A stretch of DNA of 64,000 bases from Shewanella acanthi (lineage in GTDB: Bacteria; Pseudomonadota; Gammaproteobacteria; Enterobacterales; Shewanellaceae): NCBI RefSeq assembly GCF_019457475.1, contig NZ_CP080413.1:248001-312000 (forward strand). The letters are read 5' to 3'. The translations under genes and the position numbers were made by a program. Positions within the stretch are counted from its first letter, which is position 1; every line of letters begins with the position of its first letter. The notes under the pieces were generated by a model that saw only the letters and a program-made list of their open reading frames with translations, was not told the DNA's origin and did not search any database. This document shows positions 11,843 through 20,527 of the stretch, in pieces.

Positions 11843-12439
11843 CTATTTTGAATGCATCAGGGTTTTCAGGTCGGTCAGTAATTTATTGCTGTCAAGTTGG
11901 CGTTGGGTGTAGGTCTGGCTGAGTTTTCCTTCTTTCGAAATTAAGTAAAGATGGCCGCTATGCTCCCCTAGGTCATCGTTAAAACTCGACTTTTCAGCAA
12001 GCTGACGCTGTAACTTGGCTAATTGGCCTCGAGGTAACTCTGCACTTACAAATTGCGCTGATTGACTATCGATCATTTGCTCCCTGAGCGCGGGCAAATC
12101 ATTTTGCGGATCGATAGTGATAAACATAAAGCGCAGTTGGGATTGTTCCTGCTCGTTGAGCTGCTGCCATAGCGTTTGCACCTGATGGGTACGGATAGGG
12201 CAAATTTGGGAACAATTTAAAAATCCCAGAAACAGATAACTCGGCCCCTGCCGCCAATCGCTGAATTGGTGGTTTCTTCCGTGAATATCCTGCCAGGTGA
12301 AATCGATGGACGTTTCTTGATGGGTGGCAATGCCGTAACTCCCCGACATTGCTTGATTAAGATAAGCAATCCCAGGAAAAATTAAAAGGGTTGCAACAAT
12401 AAGACATGTTGCTAAAGCGGTACTACTTAGCCGATACAT
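11843..12439 (-). CDS. SCO1/SenC family protein
   Basis: A 198-residue membrane-anchored thioredoxin-fold protein. One N-terminal hydrophobic segment (about residues 7-25) places the domain in the periplasm. The copper/redox motif CSQICP (CxxxC) is at about residues 76-80. The third conserved ligand, His, is in [10 protein letters not shown] at about 160-165. Sco proteins deliver or reduce copper for the CuA centre of cytochrome oxidase or nitrous oxide reductase, or act as thiol-disulfide reductases. No oxidase gene is in this window. It sits immediately upstream of a chemoreceptor, an unusual partner. Confidence 0.88.
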   Translation of the reverse strand: MYRLSSTALATCLIVATLLIFPGIAYLNQAMSGSYGIATHQETSIDFTWQDIHGRNHQFSDWRQGPSYLFLGFLNCSQICPIRTHQVQTLWQQLNEQEQSQLRFMFITIDPQNDLPALREQMIDSQSAQFVSAELPRGQLAKLQRQLAEKSSFNDDLGEHSGHLYLISKEGKLSQTYTQRQLDSNKLLTDLKTLMHSK

Positions 12440-12632
12440 ATTTGTCTTTTATTATTGATTTAAAGGGCCATTTAAGCGAACGGCAGCTAACACTACAATA
12501 TCAATAAGAATAGCCACTTTCAGTGGGAATGTCGTAAATCTGTGTTAGGTCGTGAGCAGCTGCAAAGAGTTGTTCTTGAGCCTGATCTAAAAGGAGGCAT
12601 CAGAGGTTGTTATCTATTTAACCTAAAAACAA

Positions 12633-13088
12633 TTAGAGCCTTTTTGTCATAAACACGCTGTTGGGATCTAGGCCGTAATCGGCAAAGGGGCCGCATAATT
12701 CAAAGCCAAATTTTGCATAAAGACGGCGTGCGGGTATAAAGAAGTCCATCGAGCCAGTTTCGAGGCTAAGTCGCTCCACACCCTTAGCTTTTGCTTCATT
12801 AATCAGGTGCTGTAAAACCCGAGAGGCGACACCTTGTTGTTTATAGGTGGCGGCAGTGCGCATCGATTTGATTTCAGCATGCTGGGTATCTAACCATTTT
12901 AGTGCACCGCAACCCGCAAGATTATCGCCATCCCAAAGTGTCCAAAAACGAATATTGTCTTGGCGTAATCCTTCCAAATTCAGCGCGTGGACACTTTCGG
13001 GTGGCGAAGTTGCGCGCATATCTTCAAGGTGCTCTGTTAAAAGAGCTGCAATTTCAGAGCCTTTGAGATCGTCCAATACCATTTTCAT
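12633..13088 (-). CDS. GNAT family N-acetyltransferase
   Basis: A 151-residue single-domain GNAT. The acetyl-CoA pyrophosphate loop is seen as YKQQGVASRVLQHLI, and motif B as SLETGSMDFFIPARRLYAKFGFELCGPF, as in the YjdJ/PhnO-like small acetyltransferases. The start at 13088 (MKMVLDDLKGSE) was chosen because family members begin at this point. The frame can be extended to 13148 but the extra residues are not conserved-looking. Substrate unknown. Monocistronic. Confidence 0.85.
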   Translation of the reverse strand: MKMVLDDLKGSEIAALLTEHLEDMRATSPPESVHALNLEGLRQDNIRFWTLWDGDNLAGCGALKWLDTQHAEIKSMRTAATYKQQGVASRVLQHLINEAKAKGVERLSLETGSMDFFIPARRLYAKFGFELCGPFADYGLDPNSVFMTKRL

Positions 13089-13311
13089 CGTTGTTCTTAT
13101 GCTCGGTCTAATGTTCAACGCCATCTTTGTCATTAAATAAGTCTCCATGCTTTAACGCAGCCCTTGTCTTCAATCTTTTTTGAGCAGTAGATTTATGGCA
13201 CATATAAGCAAAGGCTAAGCCATTTTTGAATTGGTGAGATGACGTTTATCTATCTGTAACAGTTTGGCTCATAGCACTTAGGTAACACGACAAGCCAAGG
13301 AAGGCTGAAAA

Positions 13312-13340
13312 GACAAAAGGCGCTGGATGCGCCTTTTGGG
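13312..13340 (-). terminator. Terminator of the DUF3014 gene
   Basis: The stem AAAAGGCGC / GCGCCTTTT around a 5-base loop, followed on the minus strand by TGTCTTTT. It lies about 27 bases after the stop of the minus-strand gene. Confidence 0.75.
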
Positions 13341-13366
13341 GTCAAGCGGGGCAATTCACCCGAATA

Positions 13367-14260
13367 TTACTGCGCCAACTGGTTTTCGAGTTTTCGCAGC
13401 GCGGCTTTTACTTTGCGGGAGTTTTCTGGTCCCATGCGGATCATTAACTTTTGAGCGCTGGGCAGCGCTTCGAGGTTAGGATCCACAAAGCGATAGTTCA
13501 CACTAATTGAACTCAGTTCGATCGGCTCTTCGATGATGGGTGCTGCGAGCATCAGTTTTATCGCTTGCAGTATTCGGTCATTGAACTTGGCGTCAGTATA
13601 ACCAAGCTCAGCAAACGCCTCGTCAAATAGCGGGGTTAATTGCTTATAGGTGGCCAATAAGGTCTGGCTATCCATATTGGCCAATACAGACGCGTAGGCG
13701 TCATATCTGTGGTAGCTTTCTGGATTTAAATACACTTTGTTGGTGATCTCAGAAACGCTAAATAGAGTTTCAGGGCCTTTCACTGGGCTGACTTTACGGG
13801 TCAAATCCCCTTGGGCTAAGTTATCGACAAATACTACAAACTGGCGCGCTAAGTCTTGGGTGACCAGCGCTGAACCTACTTGGGTGTTGTTAATGATGGC
13901 TAAGGCCTTTTGATGAACAAATTCATCACTTTCAGGCAGGCTCGGCACGGTTTCGACAATGGTAACCGGCTCTGGCATTTCCTGACTATTCAAGGTTTCT
14001 GTGGTTGGCTCTTGTGTATCTGTCTCGTTTTGAGCAGGCTCTTCTGGGCTGCTATCAAGTATCATCGGCTCAGTAGGTGGCGATTCGGGAAGTACAATCG
14101 GTGCATTGGGAATGAGTTTTGGGCCACTGTTATCCTTAATGTAGTAATAGTAGCCCGCGATAGAGAGCAGAATAACCAGCACGATCGCAAACATCGCGAA
14201 GCGATTACTGCCCGATGAGGTTTCTTGAGGGGTTATTCTATCTTCTTGGTTAACTTGCAT
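13367..14260 (-). CDS. DUF3014 domain membrane-anchored protein
   Basis: A 297-residue protein with a single N-terminal membrane anchor (about residues 22-42, FAMFAIVLVILLSIAGYYYYI). A Pro/Glu/Thr-rich linker follows (about 50-110), then a helical domain (about 115-295) matching DUF3014. The domain is predicted to be periplasmic. The family is common in gammaproteobacteria and has no assigned function. The gene has its own terminator and looks monocistronic. Confidence 0.8.
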   Translation of the reverse strand: MQVNQEDRITPQETSSGSNRFAMFAIVLVILLSIAGYYYYIKDNSGPKLIPNAPIVLPESPPTEPMILDSSPEEPAQNETDTQEPTTETLNSQEMPEPVTIVETVPSLPESDEFVHQKALAIINNTQVGSALVTQDLARQFVVFVDNLAQGDLTRKVSPVKGPETLFSVSEITNKVYLNPESYHRYDAYASVLANMDSQTLLATYKQLTPLFDEAFAELGYTDAKFNDRILQAIKLMLAAPIIEEPIELSSISVNYRFVDPNLEALPSAQKLMIRMGPENSRKVKAALRKLENQLAQ

Positions 14261-14428
14261 TTTACATCCTTAGACTCAGTTTCAAGGAAATTGGTAACGG
14301 CAGCGATGTGAATGACCTGTGAGAACTCGCCCTTGGTTACCCATCCATTGTGCAAGATTCCACAAACATGTCCATAGCACCCTATCGTGCATGGCAAATA
14401 TATTTGCCCTTAATGGGTTAGCACGCCG

Positions 14429-16519
14429 TTATGCCTGTACATACTGTTGTTTATGCCCCAACCAACGGTAGATGATGGCATCGACTGACGCAGGAGCTTG
14501 TACCATAAGATGGCTGGCCAATTTCTGAATGTGAGGGATGAGTGCTTGATCCCTTACAAGGTCGGCAATTTTGAGGTCGGCAAGTCCCGTTTGTTTTGTG
14601 CCTAATACTTCACCCGGCCCGCGAATTTCTAAATCCTTCTGCGCAATAACAAAACCATCGTTACTTTGTCTGAGCACATTCAGCCGTTGACTGGCAGTTT
14701 GGCTCAGGGGGGCTTTGTAAAGTAGTACGCAGTGACTGGCGATGGCGCCACGACCCACGCGGCCGCGCAGTTGGTGCAGTTGCGCCAGCCCGAGGCGCTC
14801 GGGGTTTTCAATGATCATTAAACTAGAATTAGGTACATCCACGCCTACTTCAATGACTGTGGTGGCAACCAGCAGATGGATATTGCCCGCTTTAAATTCG
14901 GCCATAATCTGTTGTTTCTCAGCGCTTTTCATCCGCCCATGAACAAGCCCTATATTGAGTTCGGGCAATGCTTGGCGCAGCTCCTCGGCGGTGTCTTCCG
15001 CGGCCTGGCATTCGAGCACTTCAGATTCTTCAATCAGGGTACAGACCCAATAGGCTTGACGTTTGTCGTGCATCACGCTGCTGCGAACGCGCTCCAGTAC
15101 TTCATTGCGGCGAGAATCGGGGATAGCGACAGTTGTTACTGGCGTTCTGCCGGGTGGTAACTCGTCGATAATCGAGGTATCTAAGTCGGCGTAGGCGGTC
15201 ATTGCCAAGGTTCGCGGAATCGGGGTGGCGGTCATAATCAGCTGATGGGGGTGGAATCCCTGTCGCATACCTTTTTCTCTAAGCCCCATACGCTGATGCA
15301 CGCCGAACCTGTGCTGTTCATCGATGATAATCAGCGCCAATTTATTGAAGGTCACTTGCTCTTGGAAAATCGCGTGGGTGCCTATCACCATCTGCGCCGC
15401 GCCGGATTCAATATCTGCGAGCGATTGAGCACGGGCTTTTCCCTTGAGTTTCCCCGCGAGCCAGCCAACCTTGAGTCCGAGTGGTTCAAACCAAGCGGCA
15501 AAGTTAGCGGCGTGTTGCTCGGCCAAAAGCTCAGTGGGCGCCATCATTGCCACCTGATAACCACTTTCGATAGCCTGCAGCGCCGCAAGGGCTGCCACTA
15601 GGGTTTTTCCCGAGCCCACATCGCCCTGTACTAAGCGCATCATAGGGTGGGGTTTAGCTAAATCCAATCCGATGTCGGCCACAACCCGTTGCTGGGCGCC
15701 AGTGGGCTTAAAGGGCAATGACGCTAAAAAGGGGTTGAGGAGTTGCCCTGTGGCATGCATGGAGACGGCCGCATCTAAGTTAGCGCGCTGCCTCAGGCGT
15801 AACATGCTGAGATTATGGGCCAGTAGTTCTTCCTGTACTAAGCGTTGCTGCGCGGGGTGTTGACCTAACTCTAAATCGAATTGGGAAATGCCTGCGTGGG
15901 GGCGGTGCAATGTTTGCAGTGCCTGCTTTAGGCTTAAGTTATTGGGTTGCAGATTCGCTGGCAGTAACTCGGTTAGACCGCCGTCTTCTAATAATTCCAG
16001 CGCCTGTTCGGTGAGTTTTAACCAGCTCGCCTGCTTTAGGCCTTCGGTTGTTGGGTAAATAGGCGTGAGTGTGTCGCTTAGGCGAATATCTTCACCGGGA
16101 TAGACGATTTTATATTCGGGGTGCACTATCTCAGCTTGATGATTACCACGGCGGATTTCGCCGTAGGCGCGGATCATTAATCCATTTTGCATGGCATTGC
16201 GCTGGGCGACGGAGAAGTTAAAGAAGCGAAGTGTCATGCTGCCCGTTTCGTCGCGGACATTGCACACCAGCATGCGTTTGCGGCCCTGAATAATTTGGGT
16301 TGACTGGATTTCGGCTTCTATCGTGCCGTAGTTGCCGGGCATTAATGCCGCAATGGGATAAATTTGAGTGCGGTCTTCGTAACGCAGGGGAAGGTGAAAC
16401 AGCAGATCTTGGACTGTCGTAATGCCGAGCTTCGCGAGTTTTTCCGCGACCTTTTTGGCGACGCCTTTAAGGTCTGTAATCGGAACAAGATCCAATTGCT
16501 GCAAGTCGTTAGCACTCAA
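14429..16519 (-). CDS. recG: ATP-dependent DNA helicase RecG
   Basis: A 696-residue superfamily 2 helicase that remodels stalled replication forks and branch-migrates Holliday junctions. The N-terminal wedge/OB domain covers about residues 1-170. The Walker A motif GDVGSGKT is at about 300. Motif II is DEQH (DEQHRFGV). Motif III is TATPIPRT. The helicase C-terminal domain (VHGRMK, EVGVDVPN, QLRGRVGRG) leads to the TRG/hook region. The only start that fits the family length is TTG at 16519, with a weak ribosome site, suggesting low translation. It is divergent from the YkgJ-type gene. Confidence 0.97.
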   Translation of the reverse strand: MSANDLQQLDLVPITDLKGVAKKVAEKLAKLGITTVQDLLFHLPLRYEDRTQIYPIAALMPGNYGTIEAEIQSTQIIQGRKRMLVCNVRDETGSMTLRFFNFSVAQRNAMQNGLMIRAYGEIRRGNHQAEIVHPEYKIVYPGEDIRLSDTLTPIYPTTEGLKQASWLKLTEQALELLEDGGLTELLPANLQPNNLSLKQALQTLHRPHAGISQFDLELGQHPAQQRLVQEELLAHNLSMLRLRQRANLDAAVSMHATGQLLNPFLASLPFKPTGAQQRVVADIGLDLAKPHPMMRLVQGDVGSGKTLVAALAALQAIESGYQVAMMAPTELLAEQHAANFAAWFEPLGLKVGWLAGKLKGKARAQSLADIESGAAQMVIGTHAIFQEQVTFNKLALIIIDEQHRFGVHQRMGLREKGMRQGFHPHQLIMTATPIPRTLAMTAYADLDTSIIDELPPGRTPVTTVAIPDSRRNEVLERVRSSVMHDKRQAYWVCTLIEESEVLECQAAEDTAEELRQALPELNIGLVHGRMKSAEKQQIMAEFKAGNIHLLVATTVIEVGVDVPNSSLMIIENPERLGLAQLHQLRGRVGRGAIASHCVLLYKAPLSQTASQRLNVLRQSNDGFVIAQKDLEIRGPGEVLGTKQTGLADLKIADLVRDQALIPHIQKLASHLMVQAPASVDAIIYRWLGHKQQYVQA

Positions 16520-16641
16520 TCACTGTGAATTTATACATATATTAACAGAGATTAGTCTTAAGGCAATCTTGAGCTTTTTAGCCTTAATTCTTGACTCTCC
16601 GACAGGCATCTTTCATCTGCTTATACCTTAAACGTGCCGTG

Positions 16642-16670
16642 TTTATTTATGATGTTGGCTTGCTATAATT
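16642..16670 (+). promoter_or_regulatory. Extended -10 sigma-70 promoter for the YkgJ-type gene
   Basis: A perfect TATAAT (16664-16669) is preceded by TGC, giving an extended -10 element, with a weak -35 (TTTATT) about 16 bases upstream. It lies about 46 bases before the GTG start at 16716. Consensus match only. Confidence 0.55.
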
Positions 16671-16715
16671 GCCGCCCTTTTGACTTGTCCTTAATGTAAT
16701 TGGCAGGGTTGTAAC

Positions 16716-17129
16716 GTGTCTAAACGCAGTAAAAACGCGGCAAATTCGGTGGCGATTTTTAATATTGACGACCTCGCCACATGGCAAAAATACCGCAAGG
16801 GTTTATGCGATACCTGCCATGCGACCTGCTGCACGCTGCCCGTTGAAGTGACTGTGAGTGATTTAGTGCGCATGGCGCTTGTGGATGAGTTTGAAGCAGA
16901 GGGCGATCTCAAAGCCATTGCTAAAAGGCTACAAAAGGCGCGGCTAATCGATAACTTTAACCACAAGACTTCGATTTTTACCCTAGCACGCATGGCCAAT
17001 GACGATTGTTTGTATCTAGACAGTAAAACCCGCCGCTGCACTATCTATCATCAGCGTCCCGAAACTTGCCGCAATCATCCGCAGATTGGCCCTAAACCTA
17101 ATTATTGCCCCTATCGCCAGCGAGGCTAA
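16716..17129 (+). CDS. YkgJ family cysteine-cluster protein
   Basis: A 137-residue cytoplasmic protein with the YkgJ pattern CxxCxxxCC (CDTCHATCC) at about residues 31-39, and later cysteines in DDCLYLDSKTRRCTIY, PETCRNHP and NYCPY. The set of conserved cysteines suggests binding of zinc or an iron-sulfur cluster. Function is not established for the family. The start is GTG at 16716, behind CAGGG and a strong extended -10 promoter. Confidence 0.85.
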   Translation: MSKRSKNAANSVAIFNIDDLATWQKYRKGLCDTCHATCCTLPVEVTVSDLVRMALVDEFEAEGDLKAIAKRLQKARLIDNFNHKTSIFTLARMANDDCLYLDSKTRRCTIYHQRPETCRNHPQIGPKPNYCPYRQRG

Positions 17130-17159
17130 GTGATTGAAGAAAAGCAGATAAAAGCCCAG

Positions 17160-17909
17160 GGTGTTTGCTTGCCTATTGTTTATTGACTGGGTGGTGAAGT
17201 CGTAGGCAATGGGAACCCTATGGGGCGATTGATTAGAAATCAACAAATAGAAAGGTGCTTTTGGCATTGGGAAGGCTTGGCTAGAAGGCTCTCTGTGAAC
17301 GTGCTGTATTTGAGTCGCTCCAAAGTCCCTGCGAGATGAGCGGACAAGGAAGAATTTACATCTTTAGTCGAAGCAGCATTTTGGGATGTGCCAAAGTGCT
17401 TTAATCTCAATTAAGGGCGTTTCATTGAACTTACCAACATTACCGTAATTAAAGACATTCAATGCCAAAAACTGTACCGAACTCAGCCAACTGATTGAAA
17501 TATTTTGTGGGAAATGGCGGATCTAGCTCAGCTTTTAAATAAAAATAACAGTGGATGAGAGAATAATAGGTCGCGGATGGGATATAATTGGTTGCCTTTT
17601 GCTAATTCATTGACGCACTCATCACGGTATCGATACTGCCTCTTTGTACGTTGTTTTAAACAACGCTACCAACCAAGGTTAAGCCAACACGTCATAGACA
17701 ACGTCGATGGGTTTGAATGTGCGTGTTAGTCGGCCCATGCCACTAACCTGATCAGTCTTAATCCCATTTCGTCTGACAAGGTAATTAAATGGCAGATATT
17801 CCGTCTCTTCGACACAAAAGCGTAACTTAAGTGGGTCAGGCTCTGCATGCGCATTTAGCCATAGCAGAAAAACGAATAGAAAAGTGAATAGCAGATATAA
17901 TAAACCCAT
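17160..17909 (-). pseudogene. Decayed periplasmic amino-acid-type solute-binding protein (SBP_bac_3)
   Basis: The first 76 codons (17909 down to 17679) give a signal peptide (LLWLNAHA) and the opening of a family-3 solute-binding protein (LRFCVEETEYLPFNYL). They end at an in-frame TAA exactly where the family continues LPW. Reading past it in the same frame gives PWLVALFKTTYKEA. In another frame come ECVNELAKGN and then LNYGNVG-like residues, and near 17160-17267 a typical C terminus, APFYLLISNQSPH. Total span about 750 bases, the usual length of this family. A nonsense mutation plus frameshifts are inferred. Such proteins bind polar amino acids in the periplasm. No transporter genes lie nearby. 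Confidence 0.6.
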
Positions 17910-18079
17910 ATGCTTTTTAAACGTTGGGTGATTTTGTTAGTGAAGTAAAGGCCTTATCGCCATCCCTGTAAAATAATCCTACAAATTAAAGATGTGAAAT
18001 CGGTGGCTCAAATTCTACTGGCGGGAAATTACAGCGCCCGCCGGTTCAAGTCAGTCTAGTGTTAATCGAAAGGTGTTTC

Positions 18080-19399
18080 ATGAGTCTCTTAGATAACGTG
18101 ATGATCGTATTGTGTTTAATTGGGGCGAGTTGCTTTTTCTCTATGTCGGAAATTGCACTGGCTGCATCGCGAAAAATCCGTTTACGTCAGTTAGCCGATG
18201 AGGGCGATGCCCGCGCCGAAAAAGTGTTGCAACTCCAAGCCCATCCCGGCAGCTTTTTTACCGTAGTGCAAATTGGTTTGAATGCGGTCGCCATCATGGG
18301 CGGTATCGTGGGTGAGTCGGCATTTCGTCCCTATTTCTATGAATTTTTATCACCTTGGTTGAGCGATCCTTGGCTCACTCAGGCAAGCTTTGTGATGTCA
18401 TTTTTTATCGTGACCAGTGCCTTTATTCTGATTGCCGATTTGATGCCCAAGCGTATCGCGATGGCGATGCCTGAAACCGTGGCGCTGACACTCGTTGGTC
18501 CAATGACGTTTTGCATCACTGTACTTCGTCCACTTGTATGGTTTTTCAATGGGATGGCGAGCGGCATCTTTAAGCTGCTGCAAATCCCTACCGCGCGAAA
18601 CGACGATATCACCCCAGACGATATTTATGCGGTAATGGATGCTGGTGCCGAGGCGGGCGTACTCGACAAGGGTGAGCAGCAAATGATGGAAAACGTATTT
18701 GAAATGCAAACCGTTTCAGTCACCTCCGCCATGACCGCGCGTGAGAGCTTAGTGTACTTTCTACTGCAGGACAGCGAGGAAGATATTAAGCGTAAAATTG
18801 CCGAAGATCCCCACACTAAGTTTTTGGTCTGCGATGGTCAGCTTGATGTGATTAAGGGATTTGTGGATGCCAAGGAATTATTAATCCGTGTTATCAATGG
18901 TCAAAAAATCACCTTAAATGACAATACTTTAGTGCATAATTCCTTAATCATCCCTGATACATTGAGCCTGTCTGAGGCGATGGAATACTTTAAAAACAGC
19001 CGCGCCGACTTTGCCGTGGTGATGAACGAATATGCCCTCGTGGTAGGGATTGTGACCACCAACGATTTGCAACGCGCAGTAATGGGTGCATGGTCGTTGC
19101 ACGAGAGTGAAGAGCAAATCATTGCCCGTGATAGTAATTCGTGGCTTGTGGATGGCGTGACGCCGATTACCGACGTAATGCGTGCCTTTGGGATTGAAGA
19201 GTTCCCACACAATCAAAACTACGAAACCATCGCCGGTTTTATGATGTATATGCTGCGAAAAATCCCTAAACGCACTGACTTTGTGAACTATGCGGGTTAT
19301 AAGTTTGAGGTGGTGGATATCGACGCCTACAAGGTCGACCAATTGCTAGTGACACGCATTGAGGCCAACAATGACAAAGCGGCATCGCCCGATACCTAA
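18080..19399 (+). CDS. CNNM/CorC-type membrane protein (DUF21-CBS-CorC_HlyC)
   Basis: A 439-residue protein of the HlyC/CorC or YtfL group. The N-terminal DUF21 domain has four hydrophobic segments (about residues 1-190) and begins with the SMSEIALAASR signature. Two CBS motifs follow (about 205-330; TAMTARESLVYF and FAVVMNEYALVVGIVTTNDL). The CorC_HlyC domain forms the C terminus (about 345-430). Members are linked to magnesium/cobalt homeostasis; the older name hemolysin is misleading. The start at 18080 is preceded by AAAGGTG. It ends in a terminator shared with the convergent ilvY. Confidence 0.9.
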   Translation: MSLLDNVMIVLCLIGASCFFSMSEIALAASRKIRLRQLADEGDARAEKVLQLQAHPGSFFTVVQIGLNAVAIMGGIVGESAFRPYFYEFLSPWLSDPWLTQASFVMSFFIVTSAFILIADLMPKRIAMAMPETVALTLVGPMTFCITVLRPLVWFFNGMASGIFKLLQIPTARNDDITPDDIYAVMDAGAEAGVLDKGEQQMMENVFEMQTVSVTSAMTARESLVYFLLQDSEEDIKRKIAEDPHTKFLVCDGQLDVIKGFVDAKELLIRVINGQKITLNDNTLVHNSLIIPDTLSLSEAMEYFKNSRADFAVVMNEYALVVGIVTTNDLQRAVMGAWSLHESEEQIIARDSNSWLVDGVTPITDVMRAFGIEEFPHNQNYETIAGFMMYMLRKIPKRTDFVNYAGYKFEVVDIDAYKVDQLLVTRIEANNDKAASPDT

Positions 19400-19420
19400 T
19401 CACATTTTGGTTTTAAAAAG

Positions 19421-19463
19421 AAGAGCGAGGCGATGCTACAAAGGCATGGCCTCGCTTTTTTAT
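19421..19463. terminator. Bidirectional terminator between the CNNM gene and ilvY
   Basis: The stem AGCGAGGC / GCCTCGCT with a partly paired loop (ATGC..GCAT), followed by TTTTTT on the plus strand and preceded by an A-rich tract. It overlaps the end of the convergent ilvY. Confidence 0.75.
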
Positions 19464-20332
19464 ATCACCTCTAAAAAGGCGTTTATGATGGGGTCATCTA
19501 AGCGTTTGATCTTGCAACAACAACCTAACTCGAAGGGGGCTATGGCCTTTGGGGAAGGGATGATTTGAATACGATCCCGCACAGGGCTGTTATTGATCAC
19601 CGCCTCGGGCGTAATACTCACGCCGCAGCCTAACGCCACCATGGAGGTAATGGCTTCCTGTCCCGAAACTTGGGCATAGATATTGGGTACGAATCCCATT
19701 TGTTTGAACCAGTTATCGGCGCGGCGTCTGCCGGGGCCGTGTTCGGGAATGATAAAGGGCAGCTTGGCCCAATCAATCGGGGTTTGGCTGATTTGTTGCT
19801 GCACTTTGCTGCGCATTGTGGGGGCTATGATGGATAGCGGCACATCTTCAATCTTAGCGAAATACAAATTGTTCGGAAAGGGATCGGGCAGGGCTGCGAT
19901 ACCGATATCGACACGGTTTTGCTGCACTTCGGCAAGCGCATTGGCAGCATCGCCCGTAGTGAGTGCAATCTCCACGAAGGGGTGTTCTTGGCGAAAGCGA
20001 TCTAACAAACTGGGGAGATGACTGTAGGCGGCAGTCACTGAGCAATACAAATTTAGTCTGCCGCGCAGCACATCTTGCTTGATATCGATGCTGTGCTTTA
20101 GGGTGTGCCACTGATTAAGTGTTTGTTCGGCGAAGGTTTTAAATTCCCTCCCCGCGTGGGTTAAGGTCACGCTGCGGTTATCCCGCTCAAACAGTTTGGC
20201 GTTAACTTCTTCTTCTAATCTTTGCAGCGCACGGCTTAATGTCGATGGGCTGACGTGCATCTGCTCCGCCGTTTTGGCGAAGTGCAAACTGTCACACAAA
20301 TGCAGATACAATTTCAGGGTACGTATATCCAT
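19460..20332 (-). CDS. ilvY: LysR-type activator IlvY
   Basis: A 290-residue LysR-family regulator. It has an N-terminal winged helix-turn-helix (about residues 1-60, with FAKTAEQMHVSPSTLSRALQRLEEE) and a C-terminal inducer-binding domain (about 90-285). It is divergent from ilvC, the classical IlvY arrangement. In enterobacteria IlvY activates ilvC when bound to acetolactate or acetohydroxybutyrate and represses its own gene. Position and family together make the call. A perfect inverted repeat of LysR geometry lies in the intergenic region. Confidence 0.93.
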   Translation of the reverse strand: MDIRTLKLYLHLCDSLHFAKTAEQMHVSPSTLSRALQRLEEEVNAKLFERDNRSVTLTHAGREFKTFAEQTLNQWHTLKHSIDIKQDVLRGRLNLYCSVTAAYSHLPSLLDRFRQEHPFVEIALTTGDAANALAEVQQNRVDIGIAALPDPFPNNLYFAKIEDVPLSIIAPTMRSKVQQQISQTPIDWAKLPFIIPEHGPGRRRADNWFKQMGFVPNIYAQVSGQEAITSMVALGCGVSITPEAVINNSPVRDRIQIIPSPKAIAPFELGCCCKIKRLDDPIINAFLEVI

Positions 20333-20378
20333 AACTTCGTCCTATTCGCTGCAACCTGAGAAATTGAAGGTCGAAAAC

Positions 20379-20401
20379 AATATTGCATAAAACGCAATAT
20401 T
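20379..20401. promoter_or_regulatory. Probable IlvY operator
   Basis: The perfect inverted repeat AATATTGC-N7-GCAATATT contains a T-N11-A core (TTGC..GCAA), the form bound by LysR-type regulators. It lies about 47 bases upstream of ilvY and about 127 upstream of ilvC, in the divergent promoter region. Inference from geometry and location. Confidence 0.6.
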
Positions 20402-20527
20402 AAGTTTCGAATATATCATTTTAAGCAACGATAGCCATAGGTTATAGTGATTTCAATGACAACCAATCATTAACATTTAATGGATTGGGTTGAGACAAAT
20501 ATTTCCGACTGAAGGGTGGTGTCTGAG

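Noticed and set aside
14372..14394. Hairpin CCAT-A-GCAC / GTGC-ATGG near the recG 3' end as a terminator
   Set aside because: Short, with a bulge and no T-run on the minus strand; support is too weak to list as a feature.
15245..15601. 118-codon plus-strand frame antisense to recG
   Set aside because: Lies wholly inside the well-supported recG gene and has no family resemblance or ribosome site.
18080..19399. Annotation as a hemolysin
   Set aside because: The HlyC/CorC name is historical; the DUF21-CBS-CorC architecture points to metal-ion homeostasis.
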